From positions 1-54,229 of IMG/VR virus record IMGVR_UViG_3300035698_007284: a stretch of 54,229 nucleotides of DNA; one strand, given 5' to 3'. Positions within the stretch are counted from its first letter, which is position 1. Every line of letters starts with the position of its first letter. This document shows positions 22,625-31,235 of this stretch, one piece after another. The position numbers and the translations under genes are program-made. The stretch comes from a virus. The notes under the pieces were generated by a model. It had not been told where the DNA came from. It was given only the letters and a program-made list of their open reading frames with translations, and made no database searches.

Positions 22625-24713
22625 GAATTCCTTAATTGTACTGACTAAGAGATATTTAAGAAAAGATAAGGATGGCAACCCTATAGAAAACCCAGATCAG
22701 TTAATGAGGAGAGTCTCCTCAGAGATAGCGAAAGCAGAGAAATACTATAATCCTCCTGAGCACATACCCGAAGTAATAAAAGAGGTTACAGAGGAGTTTT
22801 ATCAGATACTAACTAGCCTAGAGTTTTTACCAAATTCCCCTACACTAATGAATGCAGGTAAAGGCACTGGACAGCTTTCGGGCTGCTTTGTTCTCCCCAT
22901 CGAAGATTCAATGGAGTCAATCTTTGATGCTGTTAAGTCTACTGCACTAATACACAAATCAGGTGGAGGCACAGGGTTTTCATTCTCTAGATTAAGACCT
23001 AAAGGTGGTAAGGTCTTCTCTACAGATGGAGTAGCAAGTGGCCCTGTGTCCTTCATGAGAGTATTCGATGCAGCTACAGAAGAGATAAAACAGGGTGGTA
23101 CTAGACGGGGAGCAAATATGGGTATACTTGATGTTACCCACCCTGACATTTTCTCATTTATATCCTGTAAAGCAGATAAAACTACTTTCCCTAACTTTAA
23201 CATTTCAGTAGCTGTTACTGAGGAATTTATGAAGGCAGTAGAAGATAGCAGGCCCTGGGACTTGATACATCCTAGTACAAAGGAAGTAGTTAAAACAGTT
23301 CCTGCTAGAGATATATTTGATAAGATAATAGAGAATGCCTGGAAGACAGGAGATCCTGGTTTAGTATTTGTAGATAGAATAAATAGAACAAATCCACTGC
23401 CAGAGTTGGGCTATATAGAGTCCACCAACCCCTGCGGAGAACAGCCCTTATTACCTTATGAGAGTTGCAATCTAGGATCAATAAATCTAAGCAAGTTCGT
23501 CCAGAGTGATAAGTCAGTAAATTGGGATAGATTAGAGAAAGTAACAAAGTTAGCAGTCAGGTTCCTAGACAACGTTATAGACGTTAATGTATTCCCCTTA
23601 GAGGTAATAGAAAAGAAAACTCTACTCACCCGTAAGATTGGATTGGGTGTAATGGGATTTGCTGATATGCTTATCATGATGGGCATTCCCTATGACAGTG
23701 AAAGAGCAATTGAAGTAGCAGATAAAGTAATGAGTTTTGTCCAAGAAAAGTCCCATGAGGCCTCTAAGTTGTTAGGTATAGAAAGAGGCATGTGTCCAGC
23801 AAATAAAGAGTTAGGTAGAAGGAATGCCTGCGTTACTACAATAGCACCAACAGGTACACTAAGTCTTCTAGCAGGATGTAGTAGTGGGATAGAGCCACTT
23901 ATCGGTTTGACTATAGTAAGGCGTCAGGCAGATGAGGTAATGGAAGAGGCCCATCCACTTTACAAAGCAATGCAGTCAGAGTTAGATGAAGTAGGGTTAC
24001 AGAAACTTTTCAGAGTAGCACATGATGTAGAGCCTTGGTGGCATCTAAGAATGCAGTCTACTTTCCAGGAGCACGTAGACAATGCAGTATCAAAGACAAT
24101 CAATATGGCAGAAGATGTTACTCAACTGGACGTTAGAGACTGTTATATGCTAGCCTATGAATTAGGATGTAAGGGATTAACTATATATAGAAACAAAAGT
24201 AAGGATATGCAGGTACTTGAAGTAGTAGAGGAAAATGGTTCTAAGACAGTATCAGGAACTGCAGTTGGGCCTAGACCTCGCCCTGCAGTAACCTTTGGTA
24301 TAAATGAGAGAATGAGCCTTAACTGTGGTAAGATATATGTTTCAGTTAACTCAGATGGTGAGGGTATATGTGAAGTATTTACTACCCTTGGAAAATCAGG
24401 AGGATGTACTGCAGCCCATTTAGAGGCAGTAAGTAAACTTGCATCAATGTCATTAAGATCTGGTATAGCACCAGAGGCAATAGTAAGTATACTTAAAGGA
24501 ATAAGATGTCCTGAAGTATCATGGTGTAGTGGTTCTCAGATATACTCATGTGAAGATGCAATAGGTAAAGTACTTGAAAAGAGAGTCGGGGAAGACAAGA
24601 AGTCAGGTAATGTAAAAGAACTTACAGGCCAGACTTGTCCTGAATGTAATAGTCTTCTAGTACATGAAGAAGGCTGTAATAAATGCTACTCTTGTGGCTT
24701 TTCGAAGTGCTAA
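22611..24713 (+). CDS. nrdJ: NrdJ, adenosylcobalamin-dependent (class II) ribonucleotide reductase
   Basis: 700 residues. N-terminal FLPNSPTLMNAG and GQLSGCFVLP, GTGFSFSRLRP, STNPCGEQPLLPYESCNLGS (radical-site cysteine region) and TIAPTGTLSLLAGCSSGIEP are all class II hallmarks. The C-terminus CPECNS followed by CNKCYSCG is the redox/zinc tail. It makes dNTPs without oxygen or a second subunit but needs B12, which suggests a host that makes or imports B12. Confidence 0.95.
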   Translation: MDLNENSLIVLTKRYLRKDKDGNPIENPDQLMRRVSSEIAKAEKYYNPPEHIPEVIKEVTEEFYQILTSLEFLPNSPTLMNAGKGTGQLSGCFVLPIEDSMESIFDAVKSTALIHKSGGGTGFSFSRLRPKGGKVFSTDGVASGPVSFMRVFDAATEEIKQGGTRRGANMGILDVTHPDIFSFISCKADKTTFPNFNISVAVTEEFMKAVEDSRPWDLIHPSTKEVVKTVPARDIFDKIIENAWKTGDPGLVFVDRINRTNPLPELGYIESTNPCGEQPLLPYESCNLGSINLSKFVQSDKSVNWDRLEKVTKLAVRFLDNVIDVNVFPLEVIEKKTLLTRKIGLGVMGFADMLIMMGIPYDSERAIEVADKVMSFVQEKSHEASKLLGIERGMCPANKELGRRNACVTTIAPTGTLSLLAGCSSGIEPLIGLTIVRRQADEVMEEAHPLYKAMQSELDEVGLQKLFRVAHDVEPWWHLRMQSTFQEHVDNAVSKTINMAEDVTQLDVRDCYMLAYELGCKGLTIYRNKSKDMQVLEVVEENGSKTVSGTAVGPRPRPAVTFGINERMSLNCGKIYVSVNSDGEGICEVFTTLGKSGGCTAAHLEAVSKLASMSLRSGIAPEAIVSILKGIRCPEVSWCSGSQIYSCEDAIGKVLEKRVGEDKKSGNVKELTGQTCPECNSLLVHEEGCNKCYSCGFSKC

Positions 24714-24714
24714 G

Positions 24715-25431
24715 ATGGATATAGGCTTCGTTGTACCAATTTGCCTACTAGACTCAGTTAAGGCTAGTAAATTCCAAGTATGCTACGCCTCTGTAGCTAG
24801 ACAGAGTGTTGAGTACAGTGAGTTCTTTAAGCAAAGAAGTACAGATACTATCGTTATTCTGGATCACACTCCCCTTCTGCCCAGGAAACCTGTAAAGTCA
24901 ATACTTGCCTTAACAGAAAGTATAGAGCCTAATGCAGTAGTGTTACCTAATATTGACTACGCCTTAAAAAAGACACTTCAGTTATCCTTTGGAGTTCTCA
25001 ACTCTTTACATGATAGTCAGTTTAGTAAATGTATAGGAGTTATACAGGGTCAGAACATAGATGAGTTAGCAATATGCTATAGTGAACTAAAGACTGTATG
25101 TGGAATAATTGGATTGCCTGCCTCAGTGGAGAAAATCATCTCTAGAAATACTTTAATAGAGAAACTTTCTATAACTAAACCCTTAATATACCTGGAAGTA
25201 TTCTGCGATCCAGTAAAAGAGGTACCAACCACAGAAAAAGCATTAGGTATAATTACCTCACTACCAGCAAAGCTGGCCTACGAAGGTAGGAGTTTGGCAA
25301 ATTACACTCCAACACCTGCACCATTAGATTTCTTTAATCCTTTTAAACCAAACATGGATCTACTTATAAAGAATATGTCTAATTACAGAAATGTAGTTGA
25401 TATGGTAAGGAGTATAGAAAACCATGAGTAA
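24715..25431 (+). CDS. Second transglycosylase (TGT/DpdA)-like protein, catalytic residues lost
   Basis: 238 residues from ATG 24715. It aligns along its length with the DpdA-like protein at 13111: VILDHT against KMLDNS, PNAVVLPN against PNKICPPD, CIGVIQGQNIDE against LLPIIQGSTHGE. The aspartate of the PPD motif is N79 here. The SIDTGFP nucleophile segment corresponds to GIITSLP (178-184), without aspartate. It is probably a non-catalytic TIM-barrel partner, as in the eukaryotic TGT heterodimer. Homology fairly sure, role inferred. Confidence 0.55.
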   Translation: MDIGFVVPICLLDSVKASKFQVCYASVARQSVEYSEFFKQRSTDTIVILDHTPLLPRKPVKSILALTESIEPNAVVLPNIDYALKKTLQLSFGVLNSLHDSQFSKCIGVIQGQNIDELAICYSELKTVCGIIGLPASVEKIISRNTLIEKLSITKPLIYLEVFCDPVKEVPTTEKALGIITSLPAKLAYEGRSLANYTPTPAPLDFFNPFKPNMDLLIKNMSNYRNVVDMVRSIENHE

Positions 25432-25498
25432 CAGTAGTGCATTGGGCCACAAAAAGGCTAGCAGATGTAGCAAGAGATATAAAAGTGAGGGGGGATAA
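25424..25498 (+). CDS. Possible basic micro-ORF
   Basis: 24 residues, rich in S, K and R, from an ATG that overlaps the previous gene and ends one base before the next. No clear ribosome site. It may be real by coupling, but it is short. Confidence 0.25.
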   Translation: MSNSSALGHKKASRCSKRYKSEGG

Positions 25499-25627
25499 AT
25501 GGCAATACTAGCTATAGTTATAATAGCCTCTTCATTAATAGGCATAATAGTCTTTTTCCGTATAGAGTATAAAAGAGACCAGGAAAGGGATATGGAGGAG
25601 GCTGAAGACCAGGAGAAGTTAAAATGA
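25499..25627 (+). CDS. Single-pass membrane miniprotein
   Basis: 42 residues preceded by GAGGGGGG. One N-terminal helix (2-21), then a charged tail rich in E, D and K. The stop overlaps the Nudix start (ATGA). Function unknown. Confidence 0.6.
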   Translation: MAILAIVIIASSLIGIIVFFRIEYKRDQERDMEEAEDQEKLK

Positions 25628-26067
25628 GTGGATTTCTAGCAATACCTGTAGTAGCAGCTTGTATAGTAGATAGGAAAAAAGTCTTACTTACTAGAAGGTT
25701 CTCACCCCTTCACCCCCATCTTCATAAAAAGTGGGACTACCCTGGAGGTAAAATAGAGGTAGGAGAAAGACCTGAAGGAGCATTAGTAAGGGAGATAAAA
25801 GAAGAACTAAAACTTACTATTACTGTAAGAAATCTATTAGGTGTATTTATAAATACCTATCCTCATTTAGATAATCCTGCAATAGTATTATTCTTCCTAG
25901 CTTTACCAGAACATTCTAAAGATATGGAAGCAGTTAAAGGTGAAGGTATAGATAGATTTGAGTGGTTCCATTTTGACCAGATAAGTAAATTAGAGGAAGA
26001 TGATGGACTACTACCAGGAATATCTAATACAACTGTACAACTATTCAGGAAAGGATTTATAACCTAA
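25624..26067 (+). CDS. Nudix (MutT-like) hydrolase
   Basis: 147 residues. The Nudix box GGKIEVGERPEGALVREI, completed by KEEL (residues about 42-63), is intact. It hydrolyses nucleoside diphosphate-X compounds, perhaps oxidised or modified dNTPs. The length and N-terminal strand order are MutT-like. The gene lies next to other nucleotide genes. Confidence 0.9.
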   Translation: MSGFLAIPVVAACIVDRKKVLLTRRFSPLHPHLHKKWDYPGGKIEVGERPEGALVREIKEELKLTITVRNLLGVFINTYPHLDNPAIVLFFLALPEHSKDMEAVKGEGIDRFEWFHFDQISKLEEDDGLLPGISNTTVQLFRKGFIT

Positions 26068-26519
26068 TGGAATGTTCAGAATGTGGTAGTAATAACCATA
26101 ATACCTTAAATTGCTCTAGACTGAATTTAACTTCTAGAGACAAAAATATGGTACTTACTCTATATCAAGATTATAGTAAAAAACCTGTTATACATCAGGA
26201 ACCAGGATGTGTTACCTGTGAGTACGAAACTCAGGGATGGTCTACTGAACCATGCCTAGAGTGTCTAAGGAATAAGGTTAGAGACTTAGGCAGTTATACT
26301 AAGCATAAAAGTAAAAAACTGCCTAGAAGGTGTGATATATGTCCTAAGGGTTCATGGATATACGCTACTAAAACTGTAGGTGAAGTCGATTACTGTACTG
26401 TTCACTACAAAGAAGCTATACGAAATATACTTGAGGGCCTTGCTCTTAAAATATTAGAAAAGAGGAACCAAAATGAACACAGCACAGTTAAGAATGAGTC
26501 TATCCATAATGAAAAATAA
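26067..26519 (+). CDS. Cysteine-rich protein with zinc knuckle
   Basis: 150 residues. It begins with a CCHC knuckle (CSECGSNNHNTLNC, C-x2-C-x4-H-x4-C), followed by two further cysteine sets (CVTC with CLEC; CDIC). Multiple zinc sites suggest RNA or DNA binding. Not assigned to a family. Confidence 0.6.
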   Translation: MECSECGSNNHNTLNCSRLNLTSRDKNMVLTLYQDYSKKPVIHQEPGCVTCEYETQGWSTEPCLECLRNKVRDLGSYTKHKSKKLPRRCDICPKGSWIYATKTVGEVDYCTVHYKEAIRNILEGLALKILEKRNQNEHSTVKNESIHNEK

Positions 26520-26664
26520 TAATGGATGTCCTTATGCCTATGTCAAGAAAAGTAATACTGAAGATACTATGTTTAGAACAACAAGGCTTAATTGTTCCAA
26601 ACCTACAGATACTAATTGTGCAGATTGCAGAGTAGAAACTGTCTTAGAGATACTAAGGGATTAG
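26473..26664 (+). CDS. Small cysteine-containing protein
   Basis: 63 residues, start after GAGGAACC, overlapping the previous gene by 47 bases. Cysteines at CPY, NCSK and CADC positions may bind zinc. Not recognised. Confidence 0.5.
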   Translation: MNTAQLRMSLSIMKNNNGCPYAYVKKSNTEDTMFRTTRLNCSKPTDTNCADCRVETVLEILRD

Positions 26665-26669
26665 GAATA

Positions 26670-26885
26670 ATGTTAAAGAAACTTTGGTACTTAATAAGGC
26701 GTAAGAAAGATAAACCTATTATGTTAGTTAATATTATGGACCAAAATGACCAAGAAACTTATACTTATGCTCTCTATAGAAGTAATTACCGTAATGGAAT
26801 TATAACTATAAAGCATAAAGGGCAAAACTTGGCATTCTTTGATAGGATCTATAGATCAGATAGTCCCTATGAGGTTCCAGGATGA
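26670..26885 (+). CDS. Hypothetical protein
   Basis: 71 residues from ATG 26670. A basic amphipathic N-terminus (KKLWYLIRRKK) and a beta-rich rest. It overlaps the next start (ATGA). Not recognised. Confidence 0.5.
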   Translation: MLKKLWYLIRRKKDKPIMLVNIMDQNDQETYTYALYRSNYRNGIITIKHKGQNLAFFDRIYRSDSPYEVPG

Positions 26886-27136
26886 GTGACAAACCTTTTA
26901 CTGGGCATATTCCCTGCCTTATGTGTGGAGAACCCCATTGGTTACCTACCCTTCAGGGAGGGATATGCGCTAAGTGTAGAGAAGATCCGGAGGCTGTAGG
27001 GGACTTCTATGACAGAAGACAAAAGGCAAGCATAAAAAAATTAGATGACTATATTAAACTATTAAGGAGTGAAGATGAAAGGTCCAAAGACAGACGCAAT
27101 AGAACCGGTGATGATAACGGCCCGAGATTTGCCTGA
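26882..27136 (+). CDS. Zinc-ribbon protein
   Basis: 84 residues. CLMC (12-15) and CAKC (30-33) form a ribbon; the C-terminus is charged and helical. Its last 62 bases overlap the ThyA-like gene. Confidence 0.55.
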   Translation: MSDKPFTGHIPCLMCGEPHWLPTLQGGICAKCREDPEAVGDFYDRRQKASIKKLDDYIKLLRSEDERSKDRRNRTGDDNGPRFA

Positions 27137-27734
27137 AGCATTTTGGAAATGCTGTAAAGAAATAATGGTCTGGGGATTCAACTACACAATAGATAGAGGT
27201 AGTTTTGAAGGCACAAGAAGAAAAGAATTTGACTTCATTACTATTCATATAACCAACCCAGGTATGACACCACTCTATCCTGATATTCCTACAGGATTAC
27301 CTGCTCCAGCGAATCTAGACCAAATAGAGGCTTACTTACAGTATCTTATGACCTCAGAAAAACAAGAGAATGAACAGTATACTTATGGTGAGTTTCTTCA
27401 TCACCAAATAGAAACAGTAATTGCAAGGTACAAAAAAGATGGAGAAGGCTGCAACCAACTATACATGACTATAGGAGATCAGTATTCAATGGACATGGCA
27501 GATCCACCCTGTTTAAGAGGCATTGATACCAGAATAAGGTATGGTAAACTTCACTTCATGCCTTAATTTAGAAGCTGGGATCTCTGGACAGGCTTTCCCG
27601 TTAACTTAGGGGGTCTTCAACTATTAAAAGAGTATATGGCATTATCTATAGGTGTAGAAGATGGAGAGATGATTGCCTGTAGTAAGGGATTACATCTATA
27701 TGAGCATTGTTGGGAAATAGCGGAGGCTTTGTAA
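27075..27734 (+). pseudogene. thyA: Thymidylate synthase-like gene interrupted by a TAA codon
   Basis: The frame from ATG 27075 (AAGGAG site) gives the N-terminal 163 residues of an archaeal-type ThyA: RGSFEGTRRKEFDF and the catalytic cysteine in DPPCLRGIDTRI. TAA at 27564-27566 follows LHFMP. In the same frame 27567-27734 continues FRSWDLWTGFPVNL, GLQLLKEYMA, VEDGEMIACSKGLHLYEH, the correct C-terminal third. A tyrosine codon (TAT or TAC) is expected where TAA stands. It is either a recent nonsense mutation, a sequencing error or readthrough. Otherwise intact it would methylate (or hydroxymethylate) a pyrimidine monophosphate. Confidence 0.8.
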
Positions 27735-27739
27735 ATACT

Positions 27740-27922
27740 ATGATGTCCGGAAGTGAGGCAAAAGAGTTAGCAGAAGCACATTGGAATTGGTTAGAATCAT
27801 TTCTCAGAAAGGCCTATGTAGATGGTTTTGTCCATGGAGTAAAGCATGGGCGAGAAGATGTAACTAAAGACCTACCTGATGGTTGGGATGGCAAGTCAGA
27901 ATATTTAGGAGAGAAAGAATGA
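27740..27922 (+). CDS. Small hypothetical protein
   Basis: 60 residues from ATG 27740. A helical SGSEAKELAEAHWNWLE segment, then YVDGFVHGVKHG and an acidic tail. A similar FVHG-KHG style is common in short phage proteins of unknown function. Stop overlaps the next start (ATGA). Confidence 0.55.
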   Translation: MMSGSEAKELAEAHWNWLESFLRKAYVDGFVHGVKHGREDVTKDLPDGWDGKSEYLGEKE

Positions 27923-28314
27923 GTGAAGATTGGTGTGGAGATATTGAAGAATTCATGGGAGCAATGGATCAACAAATAGGACTATATCCCAGTATACCTA
28001 ACGAAGCAACAAAGAAGTTAAGAAGGAAACTAAATAGGGAAGAGTACAACGAGTTAGAAGAGGGTCTGGAGGAGAATGACTTAGTAAAGATAGCAGATGG
28101 ATGTACTGATCTCTGTGTTGTAGTAATAGGAACTGCACTTGCCTATGGTATTGATCTTAGACCTATCTGGGATGAAGTCCATAAGACAAATATGGAAAAG
28201 AAAAATGGACCTGTCAGAGAGGATGGGAAAAGAATGAAACCCCTAGGCTGGTTGCCTCCTAGAATTGCACCCTTACTTGTAGAGCAAGGACTGGATCTTG
28301 ATAGACCACTTTGA
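27919..28314 (+). CDS. MazG-like pyrophosphohydrolase (PRA-PH type)
   Basis: 131 residues. EEYNELEEGLEENDLVKIADGCTDL carries the ExxE and ExxD-type acids. The tail IDLRPIWDEVHKTNMEKK with REDGKRMKP and GWLPPRI is the typical C-terminus of phage MazG/HisE-like proteins. It probably hydrolyses dNTPs or alarmone-type nucleotides. Confidence 0.75.
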   Translation: MSEDWCGDIEEFMGAMDQQIGLYPSIPNEATKKLRRKLNREEYNELEEGLEENDLVKIADGCTDLCVVVIGTALAYGIDLRPIWDEVHKTNMEKKNGPVREDGKRMKPLGWLPPRIAPLLVEQGLDLDRPL

Positions 28315-28331
28315 TGTAGGAAGAGAATGAG

Positions 28332-28649
28332 ATGGATGATAAAAAAGGTACAGATAAAGATAAATTAGATAGACAAGCAGTCTTAATAGGTAGTGCAATA
28401 TCTCTAATACTAGGACTGGGACTTGGTGTTGGAGGCTTGTTCTTAGTAAGAGACGCACTTAGAGATGCAGAACATGGATGGGCTATTTGGGGATTGATAC
28501 CAGCAATTATTTTAGGTCTGTATATAGGAATTACCAATAAAGGTAATATGAGAGACAGATTACAATCTTTTGTACATTCCAAATGGGGAATAATCTCAAT
28601 TTTCGTCTTAGTTGGCCTTTCTATTATCTTACAGGTAGTACTGAAATGA
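28332..28649 (+). CDS. Three-helix membrane protein
   Basis: 105 residues. Helices at about 18-38, 48-66 and 85-103, with a charged N-terminus rich in K and D. Not recognised; holin-like topology but no other support. Confidence 0.6.
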   Translation: MDDKKGTDKDKLDRQAVLIGSAISLILGLGLGVGGLFLVRDALRDAEHGWAIWGLIPAIILGLYIGITNKGNMRDRLQSFVHSKWGIISIFVLVGLSIILQVVLK

Positions 28650-29065
28650 GCAAGAATGGCGAGACCCTCGATGTTGGCGCTGGTGGTTGGCCTGCCCCTG
28701 GCTGTACAAGAGCCCTAGACAGACGGAGAGTAAAGATTAAAGTGACTCCCAATACACTTATAGAGTATAAAATAGCAAGTGTAGAAAATATTCCCTACCC
28801 TGATAACTTCTTTAGAAAGATAATTAGTAGATGGTCTTTAGGCTGCAGAATATTTAGGAAAGCAGCCTATAAAGAAATATCTAGAGTCTTAATGCCAGGT
28901 GGCAGAGTTGAAGTAAGACTTCTTTGGACTGACAGAAGGTATAAAAAGAAACTTATCCAGAATCTAGAAGACGTAAATATAAGTCTTTATAGAGAATATA
29001 CTGGAGTTTATGAGGGGCCTGGCAAGAGGAAGACAGAATTTATTCTGTGTTTTAGGAAGAGATAA
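28646..29065 (+). CDS. Class I SAM-dependent methyltransferase-like protein
   Basis: 139 residues from ATG 28646 (ATGA overlap). ETLDVGAGGWPAPG is motif I, ENIPYPDNFFRKIIS is motif IV-like, and EISRVLMPGGRVEVRL is the post-motif strand, as in the Methyltransf_11 group. It is short for the family. Substrate unknown. Confidence 0.65.
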   Translation: MSKNGETLDVGAGGWPAPGCTRALDRRRVKIKVTPNTLIEYKIASVENIPYPDNFFRKIISRWSLGCRIFRKAAYKEISRVLMPGGRVEVRLLWTDRRYKKKLIQNLEDVNISLYREYTGVYEGPGKRKTEFILCFRKR

Positions 29066-29409
29066 TGAGTAAGAATCCTTTTGCAGTATACATAAGAATA
29101 GACTATGATATTAACCATGGCGTCTTCTGCTATGAAACTAATTGTAAAGAGAGAGCTTTAAGTGGCCTAATAGGCGCCTTTATAAGATCTCAAATGGGGA
29201 ATGGCAAGGATGATAGTAAGGCAGAAGAGCATGAACTCTACGAAATAGATGTAGAGATGGATATGACAGAGGGAAACTTTAAGTGCAGACATAACTGTGG
29301 TAATAAGGGATTAAGAGAGGGTATACTAATGGTCTTCTGGGCCAAATTAAATAGAAGACAAGCATGGTTGGATAAAGTAAAAGAAGAGTTTGGAGGTAAG
29401 AGTGAGTAA
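29065..29409 (+). CDS. Hypothetical protein
   Basis: 114 residues, cytoplasmic in character. Two CYETNC and CRHNCGNKG cysteine pairs and two IDxxxDxTxG-type strands; possibly an internal duplication (DYDINHGVFCYETNC and EMDMTEGNFKCRHNC are alike). Not recognised. Confidence 0.55.
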   Translation: MSKNPFAVYIRIDYDINHGVFCYETNCKERALSGLIGAFIRSQMGNGKDDSKAEEHELYEIDVEMDMTEGNFKCRHNCGNKGLREGILMVFWAKLNRRQAWLDKVKEEFGGKSE

Positions 29410-29674
29410 AGGAGTTTTAGGCGTAGACTATATTACCCTATACGCAGGAGATTTCTCAGAGTTTCTAGGTTGCCTTATATCTAATGATGAAAAGTATACC
29501 CACTTAGGGCAGATATCTGTTAGAGTAACTGCTTGCGGTAAAAGTATGGGTGATACTTTTCTTACCAAAGAGGTAGATGTAACCTGTCCTGTATGTATTA
29601 AGGAGACAGTTTATAGAAGTACACATCCAGAAACAAAAACCCAGGACTTTGGAACTCTTACCCATCTAGAGTAG
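29402..29674 (+). CDS. Hypothetical protein
   Basis: 90 residues from GTG 29402, with GGAGG 5 bases before it. Beta-rich. A C-terminal CPVC pair and an earlier cysteine may bind zinc. It overlaps the previous gene by 8 bases. Confidence 0.5.
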   Translation: MSKGVLGVDYITLYAGDFSEFLGCLISNDEKYTHLGQISVRVTACGKSMGDTFLTKEVDVTCPVCIKETVYRSTHPETKTQDFGTLTHLE

Positions 29675-29677
29675 AAT

Positions 29678-29887
29678 ATGGCACATAATGATTGGTACAA
29701 ACAAGAAGACCTAGATAGGAGAATTAGAGAACTAGAAGGTCTATCTCAGAACTTCTCTCTCCACTTCAAAGATTACCAAGAAGATGAACCAGATTTCTGT
29801 ACTTGTGTTACCTGTCAGTCCTTACTAATATGTGAATTTGCTTATGACCTTTATAATACTAGAGGAGACTGTATAGCACTTAAGTAG
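29678..29887 (+). CDS. Small cysteine-containing protein
   Basis: 69 residues. A charged helical first half, then CTCVTC and further cysteines (C53, C65). Possibly metal-binding. Not recognised. Confidence 0.5.
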   Translation: MAHNDWYKQEDLDRRIRELEGLSQNFSLHFKDYQEDEPDFCTCVTCQSLLICEFAYDLYNTRGDCIALK

Positions 29888-29896
29888 GAGTTAGTA

Positions 29897-30142
29897 ATGG
29901 GTGAGAGTACAAATAATATAACTAAAAGACATATAGAGATACTTAAATTAATTGGTTCTGGTAAAGAAAACAAAGAAATAAGTGATATCTTAAATATTAG
30001 TAAGGCTACTGTAAATGGCCACCTATCAGATATTAAAAGACTATTTAATTTATCTACTAGAATAGGTTGTGTTATTCTTGCTTTAAAAAGAGGGGATATA
30101 TCCCTAGAAGATCTGGACACAGAAGGTGTAGATAATGTTTGA
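29897..30142 (+). CDS. LuxR-type helix-turn-helix regulator
   Basis: 81 residues. ITKRHIEILKLIGSGKENKE and ISKATVNGHLSDIKRLFNL form a complete LuxR/GerE DNA-binding domain with no sensor domain. Such stand-alone domains act as dimeric transcription factors. It is one of three LuxR-like genes here (20089, 46184). Confidence 0.8.
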   Translation: MGESTNNITKRHIEILKLIGSGKENKEISDILNISKATVNGHLSDIKRLFNLSTRIGCVILALKRGDISLEDLDTEGVDNV

Positions 30143-30371
30143 TATCTTAGTACAAGTTTGTATTGCAGTAATGGGTGGTCTAGCTATTTGGCTAGTTAGT
30201 CGATTAGAGAGATGGAAAAGATGGGGCTACATAGTAGGATTATGTAGTCAACCCTTCTGGTTCTATGCTAGTATAACTGCTGAACAGTGGGGCATATTCG
30301 TTCTAGCAATTTGGTATACATACTGTTGGATTCAAGGTATATATAACTACTGGATAAAGAAGGAAGTATGA
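30135..30371 (+). CDS. Two-helix membrane protein
   Basis: 78 residues, tryptophan-rich. Hydrophobic helices at about 3-22 and 32-70 (the latter may be two). Overlaps at both ends (8 and 4 bases). Not recognised. Confidence 0.55.
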   Translation: MFDILVQVCIAVMGGLAIWLVSRLERWKRWGYIVGLCSQPFWFYASITAEQWGIFVLAIWYTYCWIQGIYNYWIKKEV

Positions 30372-30808
30372 TAGCAGCAATAGAACACTTCCATCTAGAG
30401 AAAGCAAGGGAACTAGCACTTCTATTAGCAAAGGCTGATAGTGTACTAGATCCTAATAAAACTTACTACATAGATCCAGATATGAGTTTATTCAATTTAG
30501 ACAAATTGTATAACTGCTCATTTGTACTTTGGAATAAATTTAGAGTAGACCTTAAACATTCTGAATTTACCTCAACTAGTCAACTACTAACATTCTTTAT
30601 GATAACCTCAAGACAAAGAAATATAAACATCTATATCTATTGTAGAGACTATAAATTAGATTTAGATAAAAGACTTATTAGGAACTGTGATACTGTTATA
30701 ACCCCTATAGTAAAAAAAGAAGACAGTGATTATATTTACTTCGATGTAGATGATAAAAGGAATGGTACTACTAGAAAGGGTGAAGTAGTAACAAAGGTAT
30801 ATAAATAA
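30368..30808 (+). CDS. Zot-like ATPase paralogue without P-loop
   Basis: 146 residues. Residues 49-112 match the ATPase at 48750: NCSFVLW against NCSLWLD, then QLLTFFMITSRQRNINIYIY against KLMTYFIVQTRKRNVDLYVC, then LDKRLIRN against VDKRLRRA. There is no Walker A motif, and the Walker B acids (LWLDE) are replaced (VLWNK). It cannot be an ATPase and may assemble with the active copy. Confidence 0.55.
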   Translation: MIAAIEHFHLEKARELALLLAKADSVLDPNKTYYIDPDMSLFNLDKLYNCSFVLWNKFRVDLKHSEFTSTSQLLTFFMITSRQRNINIYIYCRDYKLDLDKRLIRNCDTVITPIVKKEDSDYIYFDVDDKRNGTTRKGEVVTKVYK

Positions 30809-31047
30809 TGTATAGTAATGAAGAAATAATAGAGTTCTTTGGACTAAAGTGGATTGAGGATGAAGGAACAAATGAGTATAGTCATGGTAGATCAGTAGAC
30901 TATAACCATTCTGGGTGGGGAAAAGGGGATAAGGTAATAGTTCAATCTAGGTACAAAAATGAACCACTATTAAACTGTCCTAAAACAGAAAAGTATCTTT
31001 TCCCTTTATTACTAGATATAGTTATGACATTAAAGAAGGAGACATAA
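30808..31047 (+). CDS. Hypothetical protein
   Basis: 79 residues, no motif recognised. EFFGLKWIEDEG and a central SGWGKGDKVIVQSRY beta segment. Overlapping start and stop on both sides. Confidence 0.5.
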   Translation: MYSNEEIIEFFGLKWIEDEGTNEYSHGRSVDYNHSGWGKGDKVIVQSRYKNEPLLNCPKTEKYLFPLLLDIVMTLKKET

Positions 31048-31235
31048 TGGTACCCAATAATCCTGTACCAATAATGATCTCGATAATTATAGGGATACCC
31101 ATGGCCTCTGGTATAGTAGAATTAACTGAAGGTAATATACTTAAAGGTATACTTCCTATTCTAATAGGTGTCCTTGGATTAGTAATCTATCTAATAATAA
31201 TTAAGAAATGGTATACAAGGAAAAAGCATGATTGA
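31047..31235 (+). CDS. Two-helix membrane protein
   Basis: 62 residues. Helices at about 5-25 and 30-52, basic C-terminus (KKWYTRKKH). It overlaps the polymerase gene by 8 bases. Not recognised. Confidence 0.55.
   Translation: MVPNNPVPIMISIIIGIPMASGIVELTEGNILKGILPILIGVLGLVIYLIIIKKWYTRKKHD

Noticed and set aside
20089-27734. Stop-codon recoding in this genome
   Set aside because: TAG, TAA and TGA all end well-defined genes throughout (for example TAG after the SSB-like gene), so the two in-frame stops are local events.
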